A DNA stretch of 64,000 nt from Arcobacter porcinus (GCF_004299785.2 NZ_CP036246.2:620001-684000), one strand, 5' to 3'. Shown: positions 20,618 to 28,355, counted from the first letter of the stretch. Notes: generated from the letters alone by a model not told the origin. Numbers and translations are program-made.

Positions 20618-21968
20618 TTCTTCCTTTCCAAAATTCTTTATTTGATTCAATGCTTTCTTTTTTAAAAATCTCTAATAATTCAGAATGCGAATATAATTTT
20701 TCTTTTTTATAATAGACATCATCAAAATTTAAATCATTTAGATCATATAAATTTGGTTTTATATATTCTTCATTTAAAAAACCTCTTTCTATCATTTCAT
20801 TTTTTACCATTCCATAATGAATAAGATTGTCTAAATTTTCAAAATTATGATTTAAGTTTTTATAGTAGTTTTCAAGTTGATAATCTGATAGCATAGATGG
20901 AACAACGGGCATTAAGACAAATTTATTTGATTTTTTATCGTGCATATATTTTTCAAATGTAGATACAAAGGCTACTAAAGGCTTTTCATATTCTTTTTTT
21001 TCATATTTTAATTTAAAAGTTTGGTTTGTTTTTATTCTTGAGTGTAAAATTAAATCTGCATTCTTTTGCCATAAATTAATCTCTTCAACTTCGCAAGTAT
21101 CGTGATTGTAAAACATATAATTTATAGTTGTTCCATCAAAAAGCTTAATTATATTACTATTTTTTAATAGCTCCGTTACTCTTAAATAGTCATACTCATA
21201 TTTATTTGCAAAAAAGTATCTTACTTTTCTATAAACTTCTAAAGGTGCCAATGTTCTGCTAGTTAAAAATCTTCTTACTCTATGTTTGACATACCAGTAA
21301 AAAGCATATTGAGTACTTTTATCATCTTCATTTCTAAAAGTTTTAGTAATATATTTCATCATATAGGCAATAGCTCCACCAGTTGTATCGCCAAGACTAT
21401 TTTTATTATAAAATGTGTATTTAAAATCTAAAGATTTTCTATTATTTCCCCATCTTACCCTGTCTGTAAAGTAGTTATAAAATTTATTTTTAACTTCTAA
21501 TATGTAATCTTTAGGCAAAAACATCATAATATGCATATGTGGAACACCTGATTTGTGAGGCTCATAAACTCTAAAGTAGATTAATCCACGACCTAAATTT
21601 TTTTTCATTTTTTGGAATATTTGTAAATTAGTAAATTTATTAAATATTTGTGTAAGCTCTTGAGCTGTTTCGTTTGGAGAGATTAAAAGATTTCTTTTTC
21701 TATCTGTTTGATGAAACTTTGATGGTGCTGTAATCGTTGCAAAGACTGGTTTTAAATTTAGAGACTTTGCATATTCAAAAATGCTATTTACTCTATTGTT
21801 CATTTCTGCAAAATATTTTTTAGGGTTTAAATTTGCACTATAAGTAAAATCTAAAATTGACTTTTGCTCATCAAATCCAAAATCAAAAAATCTATTTAAT
21901 ATATATTTCTTTTGGTATTCCATTTTTTCATCAATTTGAATAATATCAGATTTTTTTATTCCATACAT
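20589..21968 (-). CDS. Phage replication initiation protein, HUH endonuclease (gpA/pII-type)
   Basis: 459 residues. The HUH metal-binding motif is GVPHMHIMMF (His144 and His146), preceded by YFRVYEPHKSG. Further on AYMMKYITK (about residues 201-209) matches the gpA-type YxxKYxxK nicking motif, with Tyr202 and Tyr206 as candidates for the covalent DNA linkage. Such proteins nick the double-stranded origin and start rolling-circle replication, and filamentous phage pII is of this class. AAAAAGGA lies 6 nt before the ATG. The GC-rich hairpin at 22039 lies just upstream and may be its origin. Confidence 0.85.
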   Translation of the reverse strand: MYGIKKSDIIQIDEKMEYQKKYILNRFFDFGFDEQKSILDFTYSANLNPKKYFAEMNNRVNSIFEYAKSLNLKPVFATITAPSKFHQTDRKRNLLISPNETAQELTQIFNKFTNLQIFQKMKKNLGRGLIYFRVYEPHKSGVPHMHIMMFLPKDYILEVKNKFYNYFTDRVRWGNNRKSLDFKYTFYNKNSLGDTTGGAIAYMMKYITKTFRNEDDKSTQYAFYWYVKHRVRRFLTSRTLAPLEVYRKVRYFFANKYEYDYLRVTELLKNSNIIKLFDGTTINYMFYNHDTCEVEEINLWQKNADLILHSRIKTNQTFKLKYEKKEYEKPLVAFVSTFEKYMHDKKSNKFVLMPVVPSMLSDYQLENYYKNLNHNFENLDNLIHYGMVKNEMIERGFLNEEYIKPNLYDLNDLNFDDVYYKKEKLYSHSELLEIFKKESIESNKEFWKGRNENDIRIED

Positions 21969-22038
21969 AACAATCCTTTTTTATATTACCTTTTAGAGTG
22001 TAGTAACTATTTTAAAAGTAATCAAGAGATTTTGCAAA

Positions 22039-22055
22039 GCGTGGCAAAGCCACGC
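22039..22055. other. GC-rich hairpin, candidate rolling-circle origin
   Basis: GCGTGGC, loop AAA, GCCACGC: a 7-bp nearly all-GC stem in DNA that is otherwise AT-rich. It lies in the space between the secretin side and the rep gene, where Ff-type phages hold their origins. A second, longer inverted repeat (TTCACAA near 22094 and TTGTGAA near 22132) follows. A rho-independent terminator for the upstream structural genes is the alternative; no T-run follows on the minus strand. Confidence 0.45.
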
Positions 22056-22176
22056 CCTTGCTAAATCTTTCTAGCTCCTAAATTAGCCGTGAAATTCACA
22101 AATAAACAATCTAAACTTTATAAATTACTTAGTTGTGAATTTGCTCACTTTTTTAATCTTAAAAAAGTCGAGCCCT

Positions 22177-22392
22177 TTAGAAGAGAGATAGTTGTTCAAA
22201 TTCTTTTTTAGAAAAAAACTCCAAATCTAGTGAATTTTGAGAATAAATCTTTTTTTCTATTTGTTTTAAAAAATAGACTTGAAGTTCATCATTATCTAAA
22301 CGACCAAGAAAAGTTGTTCTATTTACTCTCTCAACCAAAACAGATAAACCACAATTTAAAAGAACTTTATCTCCAACATTTAAAACTTTCAT
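22177..22392 (-). CDS. Small phage protein of unknown function
   Basis: 71 residues. The open frame begins with TTG at 22398, but AAAGGGG is 6 nt before the ATG at 22392, which I take as the start (MKVLNVGDKVLLNCGLSVLV). It begins like a beta-rich small barrel (KVLLNCGLSVLVERVNRTTF) and ends with Lys/Glu helix and LSLF. No family is recognised. It lies downstream of the secretin gene and upstream of the candidate origin, so it may act in phage replication or assembly. Confidence 0.55.
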   Translation of the reverse strand: MKVLNVGDKVLLNCGLSVLVERVNRTTFLGRLDNDELQVYFLKQIEKKIYSQNSLDLEFFSKKEFEQLSLF

Positions 22393-22412
22393 ATTCAACC
22401 CCTTTATATAAT

Positions 22413-23567
22413 TTAAAAGCCATCTCTACTATCTATAAGCTCAAGAACAATAGTAAAATTGCTGTTTTTTTCTTCATTTGTTTCATACTTAAATAACCAA
22501 CCCAAAAAAGGAATATCTTGTAAAAGTGGTATTCCCCCTGTTCCTTGTTCTATCTCTTTTCTATTTAGACCAGTCAAAACGACAAGTTCATTTGTAGATA
22601 GATGAATAGATTGTCTTATATATTTTTTATTTGTTATAGGAAGATTATTATTATTTGAAACAACATTTGAAATGTCTAATTCTAAATCTAAGTAAGCATT
22701 CCCATCACTATAAAAATGAGGAACTGTATATAATCTAATTCCTACATCTCTATATTCATAGCTATTTGTTGTAGAACTAGAATTATTGTTAAAGTTTGTT
22801 TCTCCATTTAAAAAAGGGAGATTTTGACCTGATGATATAATTGCTTCTTTACTATCTGTTAAGGTTACAGTAGGAGTTAGATGAAATTCTGTTAAATTTT
22901 TAGAATGTACATATTTTATGAAGCTATAAAAATCTGATTTATCTTTATTTGGTATATTATTTTTCACAGAGAATGGATATGCTAGAAGATTAAAAAAGAA
23001 ATTTGTGTTTTTAGGAGCAATATTTATATTTGTCTCAAAATTACCATAGTTTTTTAAATTATCTAAATTTGTTTCTAATATTGTAACTTTTAATTTATAT
23101 TGCTTTGGAATAGTATCTATCTGTTTTATAACATTTTTTATAGCTTCAAAATCTTTTGAATTAGAATGAACCAATAAAAGCTTAGAAGTTTTTATAAATT
23201 CAAATCTTGCTGCTTCTTGAAATATATTTATAAAATTTTTAATATCTTCATAATTTACAAAATTTAATTTAATTGTTCTATATCTATAATCTAAATCAAC
23301 ATAATCTATTTTAGAAACAAAGTAAAATTTATTATATTTTTCTAATCTTAGATTCTTAGAAAGTAAGGTTTTTTTAAATGCTTCAATAGAGATATTTTTA
23401 TCTTTTTCTATAAAAAAACTAAATGTATGTTCTCTAATAGCATCATCAACTAAAATTGATACATTATTGTTTTTTGATACATGCAATGCAAAATCTACTA
23501 AATTAAATTTTAAACTTTGTCCAAATAAACTATTTAAAAATAGGATTAGAAATGCTAGTTTTTTCAT
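22413..23567 (-). CDS. pIV-like secretin (phage outer-membrane exit channel)
   Basis: About 384 residues from the ATG at 23567 (MKKLAFLILFLNSLFGQS, a signal peptide); an ATG 6 nt earlier is also possible and the frame opens at 23594 inside zot. Secretin N-domains occupy about residues 30-170 and the beta-barrel domain is C-terminal, with the signature GGIPLLQDIPFLGWLFKYE near residues 345-363 and NELVVLTGL before it. Type II/III secretins share this motif. In filamentous phages pIV forms the outer-membrane pore through which virions leave. The gene overlaps zot by about 38 nt. Its own secretin means this phage does not depend on host EpsD-like channels. Confidence 0.9.
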   Translation of the reverse strand: MKKLAFLILFLNSLFGQSLKFNLVDFALHVSKNNNVSILVDDAIREHTFSFFIEKDKNISIEAFKKTLLSKNLRLEKYNKFYFVSKIDYVDLDYRYRTIKLNFVNYEDIKNFINIFQEAARFEFIKTSKLLLVHSNSKDFEAIKNVIKQIDTIPKQYKLKVTILETNLDNLKNYGNFETNINIAPKNTNFFFNLLAYPFSVKNNIPNKDKSDFYSFIKYVHSKNLTEFHLTPTVTLTDSKEAIISSGQNLPFLNGETNFNNNSSSTTNSYEYRDVGIRLYTVPHFYSDGNAYLDLELDISNVVSNNNNLPITNKKYIRQSIHLSTNELVVLTGLNRKEIEQGTGGIPLLQDIPFLGWLFKYETNEEKNSNFTIVLELIDSRDGF

Positions 23568-24588
23568 CTTCATTTTCCTTTTTAATAAATTCAAAATTAT
23601 TTTTGTTTGTGATTATGTAAAAATCTGTTGAGTTGTTATATTCTCTTTTAGAAATTAGTTTTGTTTCTATTTGTTGTATTACAGCTTCAAATAGAGTTTT
23701 AGGAATTTTTGAACTACTATCAAAATAGCAGTAATCATCAAAACAGTTAAAAACAAATAGCTTTAGATCTGCATTATCAAAAAAGCTTTTAGTTTTTAGA
23801 ATTGGTGTTTTTTGTTTTGGTTGCTCATGGTAAGTGTTTGTTTCTGTATATTCTTTATCTGGACTTTTACTTTTTATAAACAAAAAGAATAAAATCATCA
23901 AAGTAACAAATATAAATATTGAGATTTTTATATAGTGAAGAATAAAACTTTTGCTTTGTTGATTTGCACCTGATTTATAATAAGTAAATAATTCAGCTAC
24001 AACTGGAAGCTTAATTGTATTAGCTTGTGAGTTTTTATATAGCTTAGGACTAGTAAATTGCTGATAAATCATTTGATTATTTGATATTTTTTTAGATGAT
24101 GGAATAGCTTTTAAATATATTTCAGAGAAAGCAAAATATTTTTTATTTACTAAATCTAAATTTTGAGTAATTAAGATTATATCTTGATGAAAATGTCTAT
24201 GATAAGAGAGCCACCAAACCAAAATAGTATCATCTTTTTCTAAAAAATTTTGACACTCATCTACAACTATTAAAGTGTCAGCAAAAACAATATTATTATC
24301 TTCTAAATATTGAAGTAATTCAGTATCATTTTTACCAGACTTAAACATAGAGTGTAAAACAGTTAAAATTACATAGAATTTCTGAAAGTCAAATAAAGAA
24401 ACATTCTCAAATTTATCTAATTTTATTTCATTTATATTTGTTAAACAAGCTTTATAAGGATTAGACTTTGAAATATGTGATTTGAATTTTTTATTATCTT
24501 TTAAAAATATAGAAAAGAATTTAGAAATTTCGAAAATTCCAAAATAAGACTTTGCACCACCAGGAACACCAGTTAAAAAAGTAGTCAT
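23530..24588 (-). CDS. Zot/pI-like phage assembly ATPase
   Basis: 352 residues. The N-terminal Zot domain starts with a Walker A variant, GVPGGAKS (residues 7-14), and has Walker B in TLIVVDECQNF (Asp110-Glu111). One membrane helix spans about residues 219-238 (ISIFIFVTLMILFFLFI), with the short C-terminal part periplasmic. Inovirus pI/Zot powers virion extrusion at the inner membrane. The Walker A lacks the usual Gly-x-Gly-Lys-Ser, since Ala replaces the last Gly, but the lysine is kept. It begins with a 1-base overlap with the pVI-like gene and continues directly into the secretin gene. Confidence 0.92.
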   Translation of the reverse strand: MTTFLTGVPGGAKSYFGIFEISKFFSIFLKDNKKFKSHISKSNPYKACLTNINEIKLDKFENVSLFDFQKFYVILTVLHSMFKSGKNDTELLQYLEDNNIVFADTLIVVDECQNFLEKDDTILVWWLSYHRHFHQDIILITQNLDLVNKKYFAFSEIYLKAIPSSKKISNNQMIYQQFTSPKLYKNSQANTIKLPVVAELFTYYKSGANQQSKSFILHYIKISIFIFVTLMILFFLFIKSKSPDKEYTETNTYHEQPKQKTPILKTKSFFDNADLKLFVFNCFDDYCYFDSSSKIPKTLFEAVIQQIETKLISKREYNNSTDFYIITNKNNFEFIKKENEDEKTSISNPIFK

Positions 24589-24995
24589 TATTTATGTACC
24601 AACACAAATGATGTTATAGTTTTATCAACAAAGATAGCAAATTTATAAGTCAATATTGCAATAAACAATGAAAAAAATGAGATTCCAATACCTATAAAAA
24701 CAGGTATAAAATTATTAAATGCATCTGTAAAACCTATTGCAGATAGAACAGCAAAAAGAATATTTACAGAGCAATCATTTGAAGAAGAACCAACCGAATT
24801 AAAAAGATTTGCAAATTCTAAAAGAATATTTACAAAACGACTTATAAGAGTTGTTAAACTTAAGAATATGCCTAAAAAAACAGCAAATAAAGAAGATCGA
24901 AAAGTTATAAATAAATAACTAAAAACAGCAGTACCACCATATTTTTTTAAAAGAGAAATAACAAAATCTAATAAAATACCAAAATAATAAGCCAT
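24588..24995 (-). CDS. pVI-like minor coat protein
   Basis: 135 residues, mostly hydrophobic, with about four membrane helices and one Cys in NDCSVNILFAVL. Size, hydrophobicity and position between the pIII-like gene and zot match gene VI of filamentous phages, which caps the virion end with pIII. A Shine-Dalgarno AGGAG inside the end of the pIII-like gene lies 6 nt before the ATG. Similarity is by layout rather than by a strict motif. Confidence 0.7.
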   Translation of the reverse strand: MAYYFGILLDFVISLLKKYGGTAVFSYLFITFRSSLFAVFLGIFLSLTTLISRFVNILLEFANLFNSVGSSSNDCSVNILFAVLSAIGFTDAFNNFIPVFIGIGISFFSLFIAILTYKFAIFVDKTITSFVLVHK

Positions 24996-24996
24996 T

Positions 24997-27195
24997 TTAA
25001 ACTCCTAATAATAAAACAACTGAAAAAACAGCTTTTATAATTAATCTAAGAGATAAATATGAAAAATAAAGCTGAAAGAACAAAGAAAAAATAAGAGAAA
25101 CAGAACTTAAAGAAGTTATAAAATCAAACTTAAATATATGACCAAAAGCTTCTACATCTAAACAAGATCCAACATCAGAAACATTTTTTAAAGGCTTAAG
25201 AGTTGATAAGTTACCATCAAAAAGAGATTTAATAGTTTCAATTTGTATTTTAAAGCTTTCAAAACTACTTGTCATAGAAGAATAAAGATTTTGAAAACCA
25301 TTAACAGAAGTAGTTGCTTTAGTTGTAGCATCTGCTATACCAGTAGTTGTTAAATTACCTTTACCTTTCATTTCATCAGTAACAGAACCACTTCCAGTTC
25401 CACCAATACCATTCAGATCTTTAATTCCGTAATTAATTTCACAGAGTTGTTTTTGTTCAAAAGTAAGGTTTTTATCTTTGCAGTTTAATTTACCGTCTTC
25501 ATCTCCGAAATCTTCACCATCGCCATTTCCAGTTCCATCGCCATTTCCAGTTCCATCGCCATTTCCAGTTCCATCGCCATTTCCAGTTCCATCGCCATTT
25601 CCAGTTCCATCGACATTTCCAGTTCCATCGACATTTCCAGTTCCATCGACATTTCCAGTTCCATCGCCACCAGTTGAACCGCCACCAGTTGAGCCACCAC
25701 CAGTTGAGCCACCACCAGTAGAACCACCACCAGTAGAACCGCCACCAGTAGAACCGCCACCAGTAGAACCGCCACCAGTTGAGCCACCACCAGTTGAGCC
25801 ACCACCAGTAGAACCACCACCAGTCGAACCGCCACCAGTAGAACCGCCACCAGTTGAACCGCCACCAGTTGAACCGCCACCAGTTGAGCCACCACCAGTA
25901 GAACCACCACCAGTAGAACCGCCACCAGTTGAACCGCCACCAGTTGAACCGCCACCAGTAGAACCGCCACCAGTCGAACCACCACCTGATGGAAAAGAAC
26001 CAGACCAACCCCCTAAATCTTGCCTATCTAAAGATTTTGAAATATCAATTACATCTCTTGCAACTTCTTTGGGATCTCTAATTTGTTTATTCGTAGGGTA
26101 AGAATATTGAGTTTCAACTCCATTTCTATCAATCTTGTTAATAGAAGTAGTTTCATTATCAATTCTTGTTCTATAAGTTGCACCAGTTTCGGGATCATAC
26201 TCTATTGTGTCCCAACCAAAAGATGGAGAGGGGTTATAATTATCTAAACCATTTTCAAGAATATCTTTATAAATTTCTTCTGATGTTTTTCCAGCAGTTT
26301 TTGTTGTGTCAAGTGTTGCACTATCTTTGCAAATAGTTTTGTTTGAATTACAATAAATATACTCACCATCTGGAAGCTTAACTAATCCAAAATCACTATT
26401 ATAATATCGTTCTACTCCATTAAGTTGAGTATAATAAAATGGAGCAGTACCATCAGTTGGAAAAACATTAGGAGAATAAAGAGAATCCAAAGGAGAGTGA
26501 CCGCTATAGGTTGTATGTCTATCTCCATTAGTTATTAATACAACTTCATTTTGGGAAGTAACAACCGTATAATTTCCCATATGATCTTGATAAATTATAT
26601 TTCCAGTATTTGTATCATATGTAATTTTTAAACCACCATCTAAATTAACATAACTTTCTCCATTATTTAAAGCATTAATAAGAGCATCTTTATGCTCTTG
26701 TGGAACAGATGAAAAAGGATCTAAATTGCTAGAATTTGGATTATCAGATGTTGAGGGAACACAAGATTTTTTTAAACCAGAAGAAGTAGATCCATTATAA
26801 TTTAAAATTTGCAAAACAGAACTTAATGACCAGCCAGAAGGACAGTTATCATCACTATCAGGACTAGGTGCAGGTTTTAAAATTCCTGTATCAGGTTCCT
26901 TATATAATGGATTTCCATCATTATCCGTATGATTAGAAGTATTATCAGCTGCTGTACCATCTTGATTTATACAACCACTAGTAGTTCCTATACAATCATA
27001 AGTGATAAGCCAAGGATTATTAAGAGGACCTCCAGAAATTGTCTGAACATTTGTACCATATTTGTTATTCCCACAAGGTTGAAAATAATGACCTGCAACA
27101 TTCCAAGGGTTTTGTATAGGACCTACTTTTTTGTTACAAGTAATAGAGAAAGCAAAGCCTGATAAGAAAAGAGTAATTAATAATATTTTTTTCAT
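24997..27195 (-). CDS. pIII-like phage adsorption protein with long glycine-rich repeats
   Basis: 732 residues. A signal peptide (MKKILLITLFLSGFAFSITC) leads into a Cys-rich N-terminal domain of about 400 residues, probably the receptor-binding part. A flexible linker follows, of about 21 copies of GGGST then about 8 copies of DGTGN[VG], and a C-terminal domain that ends with a membrane helix (FDFITSLSSVSLIFSLFFQL on). Signal, adsorption domain, Gly-rich linker and membrane anchor is the architecture of pIII, and of TspB-type proteins. The first gene after the tiny coat ORFs, it is the likely host-range determinant. Confidence 0.85.
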   Translation of the reverse strand: MKKILLITLFLSGFAFSITCNKKVGPIQNPWNVAGHYFQPCGNNKYGTNVQTISGGPLNNPWLITYDCIGTTSGCINQDGTAADNTSNHTDNDGNPLYKEPDTGILKPAPSPDSDDNCPSGWSLSSVLQILNYNGSTSSGLKKSCVPSTSDNPNSSNLDPFSSVPQEHKDALINALNNGESYVNLDGGLKITYDTNTGNIIYQDHMGNYTVVTSQNEVVLITNGDRHTTYSGHSPLDSLYSPNVFPTDGTAPFYYTQLNGVERYYNSDFGLVKLPDGEYIYCNSNKTICKDSATLDTTKTAGKTSEEIYKDILENGLDNYNPSPSFGWDTIEYDPETGATYRTRIDNETTSINKIDRNGVETQYSYPTNKQIRDPKEVARDVIDISKSLDRQDLGGWSGSFPSGGGSTGGGSTGGGSTGGGSTGGGSTGGGSTGGGSTGGGSTGGGSTGGGSTGGGSTGGGSTGGGSTGGGSTGGGSTGGGSTGGGSTGGGSTGGGSTGGGSTGGGSTGGDGTGNVDGTGNVDGTGNVDGTGNGDGTGNGDGTGNGDGTGNGDGTGNGDGEDFGDEDGKLNCKDKNLTFEQKQLCEINYGIKDLNGIGGTGSGSVTDEMKGKGNLTTTGIADATTKATTSVNGFQNLYSSMTSSFESFKIQIETIKSLFDGNLSTLKPLKNVSDVGSCLDVEAFGHIFKFDFITSLSSVSLIFSLFFQLYFSYLSLRLIIKAVFSVVLLLGV
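25520..25667 (-). repeat. 18-bp tandem repeat encoding DGTGN[VG], about 8 copies
   Basis: The unit is CCAGTTCCATCGCCATTT, with ATCGACATTT in three units, so the encoded sixth residue alternates between Gly and Val. It follows the GGGST array without a gap and continues the flexible linker of the pIII-like protein. Confidence 0.95.
25668..25985 (-). repeat. 15-bp tandem repeat encoding GGGST, about 21 copies
   Basis: The unit on the plus strand is CCACCAGTTGAACCG with silent or near-silent variants (GTAGAA, GTTGAG, GTCGAA) in a mosaic order. It keeps the reading frame of the pIII-like protein. The array is GC-rich compared with its surroundings. Tandem repeats of this kind change copy number by slippage or recombination, which would alter linker length without frameshift. 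Confidence 0.95.
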
Positions 27196-27272
27196 TTTAT
27201 ACTATCTGTAAAAGTAGTTATAAAGAACAAAATTATTCCAAAAAGAATTAAATATACTGAATATTCAAGCAT
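27192..27272 (-). CDS. Tiny phage membrane protein (26 residues)
   Basis: MLEYSVYLILFGIILFFITT and six more residues ending in a TGA that overlaps the pIII-like ATG by 2 bases. It is almost entirely one hydrophobic helix, with a Glu near the N-terminus and a Lys at the C-terminus. It starts 2 nt after the stop of the upstream tiny gene. Size and position resemble filamentous pVII/pIX minor coat proteins. It is too short for usual gene callers, and I base it on spacing and shared overlaps. Confidence 0.55.
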   Translation of the reverse strand: MLEYSVYLILFGIILFFITTFTDSIK

Positions 27273-27273
27273 T

Positions 27274-27396
27274 TTATCTACTTGCTAGAGATATACTTGC
27301 AAAAATAGGAACAAGCACTAAAGAGAGAGTAAAATACAAGCTAAAGAAGTAATCAAAAGCCAAATCACCCGTAACATTTACCATTATAATATCCAT
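27274..27396 (-). CDS. Tiny phage membrane protein (40 residues)
   Basis: Starts MDIIMVNVTGDLAFDYFF and has a helix from about residue 17 to 37 (LYFTLSLVLVPIFASISLAS) ending in Arg. Its ATG overlaps the upstream stop (TAATG), so it should be translationally coupled. Short acidic N-terminus, one helix and a basic end is a minor coat-protein layout. No homolog is recognised by sequence. Confidence 0.6.
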   Translation of the reverse strand: MDIIMVNVTGDLAFDYFFSLYFTLSLVLVPIFASISLASR

Positions 27397-27512
27397 TATC
27401 TACCACCAAATTTAATAGCTAAAAAGCAAGTTATAAACAAAAATGTAAAACCAACAAGAGAACCATTAAGAGCCATCAAAAAGCTATAATCTGTATCTAT
27501 TAAATTAGTCAT
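27396..27512 (-). CDS. Tiny phage membrane protein (38 residues)
   Basis: Starts MTNLIDTDYSFLMALNGSLV, with a helix from about residue 18 to 34 and a basic end KFGGR. The ATG lies just 1 nt after the stop of the coat-like gene upstream, with no separate Shine-Dalgarno, so coupling is likely. It fits a pVII/pIX-type minor coat protein by size and position. Confidence 0.6.
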   Translation of the reverse strand: MTNLIDTDYSFLMALNGSLVGFTFLFITCFLAIKFGGR

Positions 27513-27513
27513 A

Positions 27514-27627
27514 TTAACTACCACTTGCAATATCAATAGCTTTTTTTAATCCCCAAAGAACAGCAAAAAAAACAAGTAATGAAGTTCCAATTAGAAAAAG
27601 TGATGAAGTGTTAATTGTTGTTATCAT
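27514..27627 (-). CDS. Small coat-like phage protein (37 residues)
   Basis: A short N-terminus (MITTINTSS), a helix from about residue 10 to 27 and the end WGLKKAIDIASGS. AGGAGAG lies 8 nt before the ATG, inside the end of the 84-residue gene upstream. The motif WG-x-KKAI is shared with the other coat-like protein at 28356-28472, which suggests paralogy. It has no signal peptide. Either a second major-coat gene or a minor coat with a similar C-terminus is possible. Confidence 0.65.
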   Translation of the reverse strand: MITTINTSSLFLIGTSLLVFFAVLWGLKKAIDIASGS

Positions 27628-27632
27628 TTTTG

Positions 27633-27887
27633 TTACTCTCCTAGACCCCAATCTTTTACAATTTGTGAGAAGTGATATCTTTTTAAAAGTTCAACTGCTT
27701 CAATTTCTGTAAGAATTTTGTATCTAAAAGAAGAGTTAGAAGATATATCAAAACGAATAAATGTTTCTAAGTCATCAAAACAAAGATAAGTATTAATCAA
27801 TAAACACTCTTGTTTTATAGACGGGTTAAACTCAATATTTAATGCAACTTGATATTTATATGTATCATATTTTTTTAGATATTCCAT
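27633..27887 (-). CDS. Phage protein of unknown function (84 residues)
   Basis: 84 residues without membrane segments, starting MEYLKKYDTYKYQVALNIEF. Strong Shine-Dalgarno AAGGAG 5 nt before the ATG. It is the first gene after the hairpin-rich intergenic block, and the stop region contains the Shine-Dalgarno of the coat-like gene, so it heads the structural operon. No domain is recognised. Small soluble genes here may regulate the morphogenesis operon. Confidence 0.6.
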   Translation of the reverse strand: MEYLKKYDTYKYQVALNIEFNPSIKQECLLINTYLCFDDLETFIRFDISSNSSFRYKILTEIEAVELLKRYHFSQIVKDWGLGE

Positions 27888-28012
27888 ATTTACTCCTTAT
27901 TTCTTTTTACAAATCGCTTTTTATTATTAATCCTAATCTCCTCTTCAGTCGATTAGTTTAATAATGCGATTTCATAGGATTTACTTTTAACTTGATAAAT
28001 CTCTAATCCTAA

Positions 28013-28040
28013 ATTAAACTTAAATGTTTTTAAGTTTAAT
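28013..28040. repeat. Perfect 12-bp inverted repeat with TGTT loop
   Basis: ATTAAACTTAAA (28013-28024), loop TGTT, TTTAAGTTTAAT (28029-28040). Length and small loop make it the strongest stem in the block, although it is A/T only. Candidate packaging signal or transcript element. Confidence 0.6.
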
Positions 28041-28157
28041 TCAAGATTTTTTATTTGAAAATTTTGAAAAAAACCTAAGCAAAGCTTTAAACGGTTTTGT
28101 TTAAAAATTGTAAAATAAAAACGAGACTTATATTAAATTCATCAGCCTTATTTACTT

Positions 28158-28183
28158 TTTCTTTTTCGTTGGTGAAAAAGAAA
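28158..28183. repeat. 10-bp inverted repeat with GTTGGT loop
   Basis: TTTCTTTTTC (28158-28167), loop GTTGGT, GAAAAAGAAA (28174-28183). Part of the intergenic hairpin block. The homopurine/homopyrimidine arms could also affect strand-specific folding of the single-stranded phage genome. Confidence 0.55.
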
Positions 28184-28277
28184 CAAAAAACCAAAAAAAA
28201 AAAATGAAGCCTACGGAAACCATAAGCTTTAGTTTTCTTTTTTTACTTTATATATTGTTTAAATTTTAAAAGTTGTC

Positions 28278-28315
28278 CAAAGGAAAGATTTTACTTGCAG
28301 GTTAGTCTTCCTTTG
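28278..28315 (-). terminator. Terminator-like hairpin downstream of the coat gene
   Basis: CAAAGGAAAGA pairs with TCTTCCTTTG (one bulge) over a 17-nt loop, 40 nt after the coat stop on the minus strand, followed by ACAACTTTT. A strong terminator directly after the major coat gene is typical of filamentous phages and allows high coat expression. Confidence 0.55.
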
Positions 28316-28355
28316 AACCATATAACCCTTTACAAGGATATAAAATTTGTTTGAA

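Larger units (their letters stand above)
27888..28277. other. Inovirus intergenic block with several hairpins, no gene
   Basis: About 390 bases between the 84-residue gene and the coat terminator hold no convincing coding frame. There are nested stems AAATCGC/GCGATTT (27911 and 27966) around CTAATC/GATTAG (27933 and 27951), a TAGGATT/AATCCTA pair (27975 and 28005), a perfect 12-bp stem with 4-nt loop (28013-28040) and a 10-bp stem TTTCTTTTTC/GAAAAAGAAA (28158-28183). Filamentous phages hold packaging and complementary-strand origin signals in such hairpins, so that is the likely role. Confidence 0.6.

Noticed and set aside
25668-25985. CRISPR-like array
   Set aside because: The repeats have no spacers, the unit is 15 bp and it codes for GGGST in frame. 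No cas genes are present.
25485-26008. Two other minus-strand frames across the repeat array
   Set aside because: They are out-of-frame readings of the same repeats and overlap the pIII-like gene, which has a signal peptide and anchor.
25478-26101. Long open frame on the plus strand with PPPVEP-type repeats
   Set aside because: It is the antisense of the GGGST array. Repeats whose length is a multiple of three keep every frame open; there is no Shine-Dalgarno or family match.
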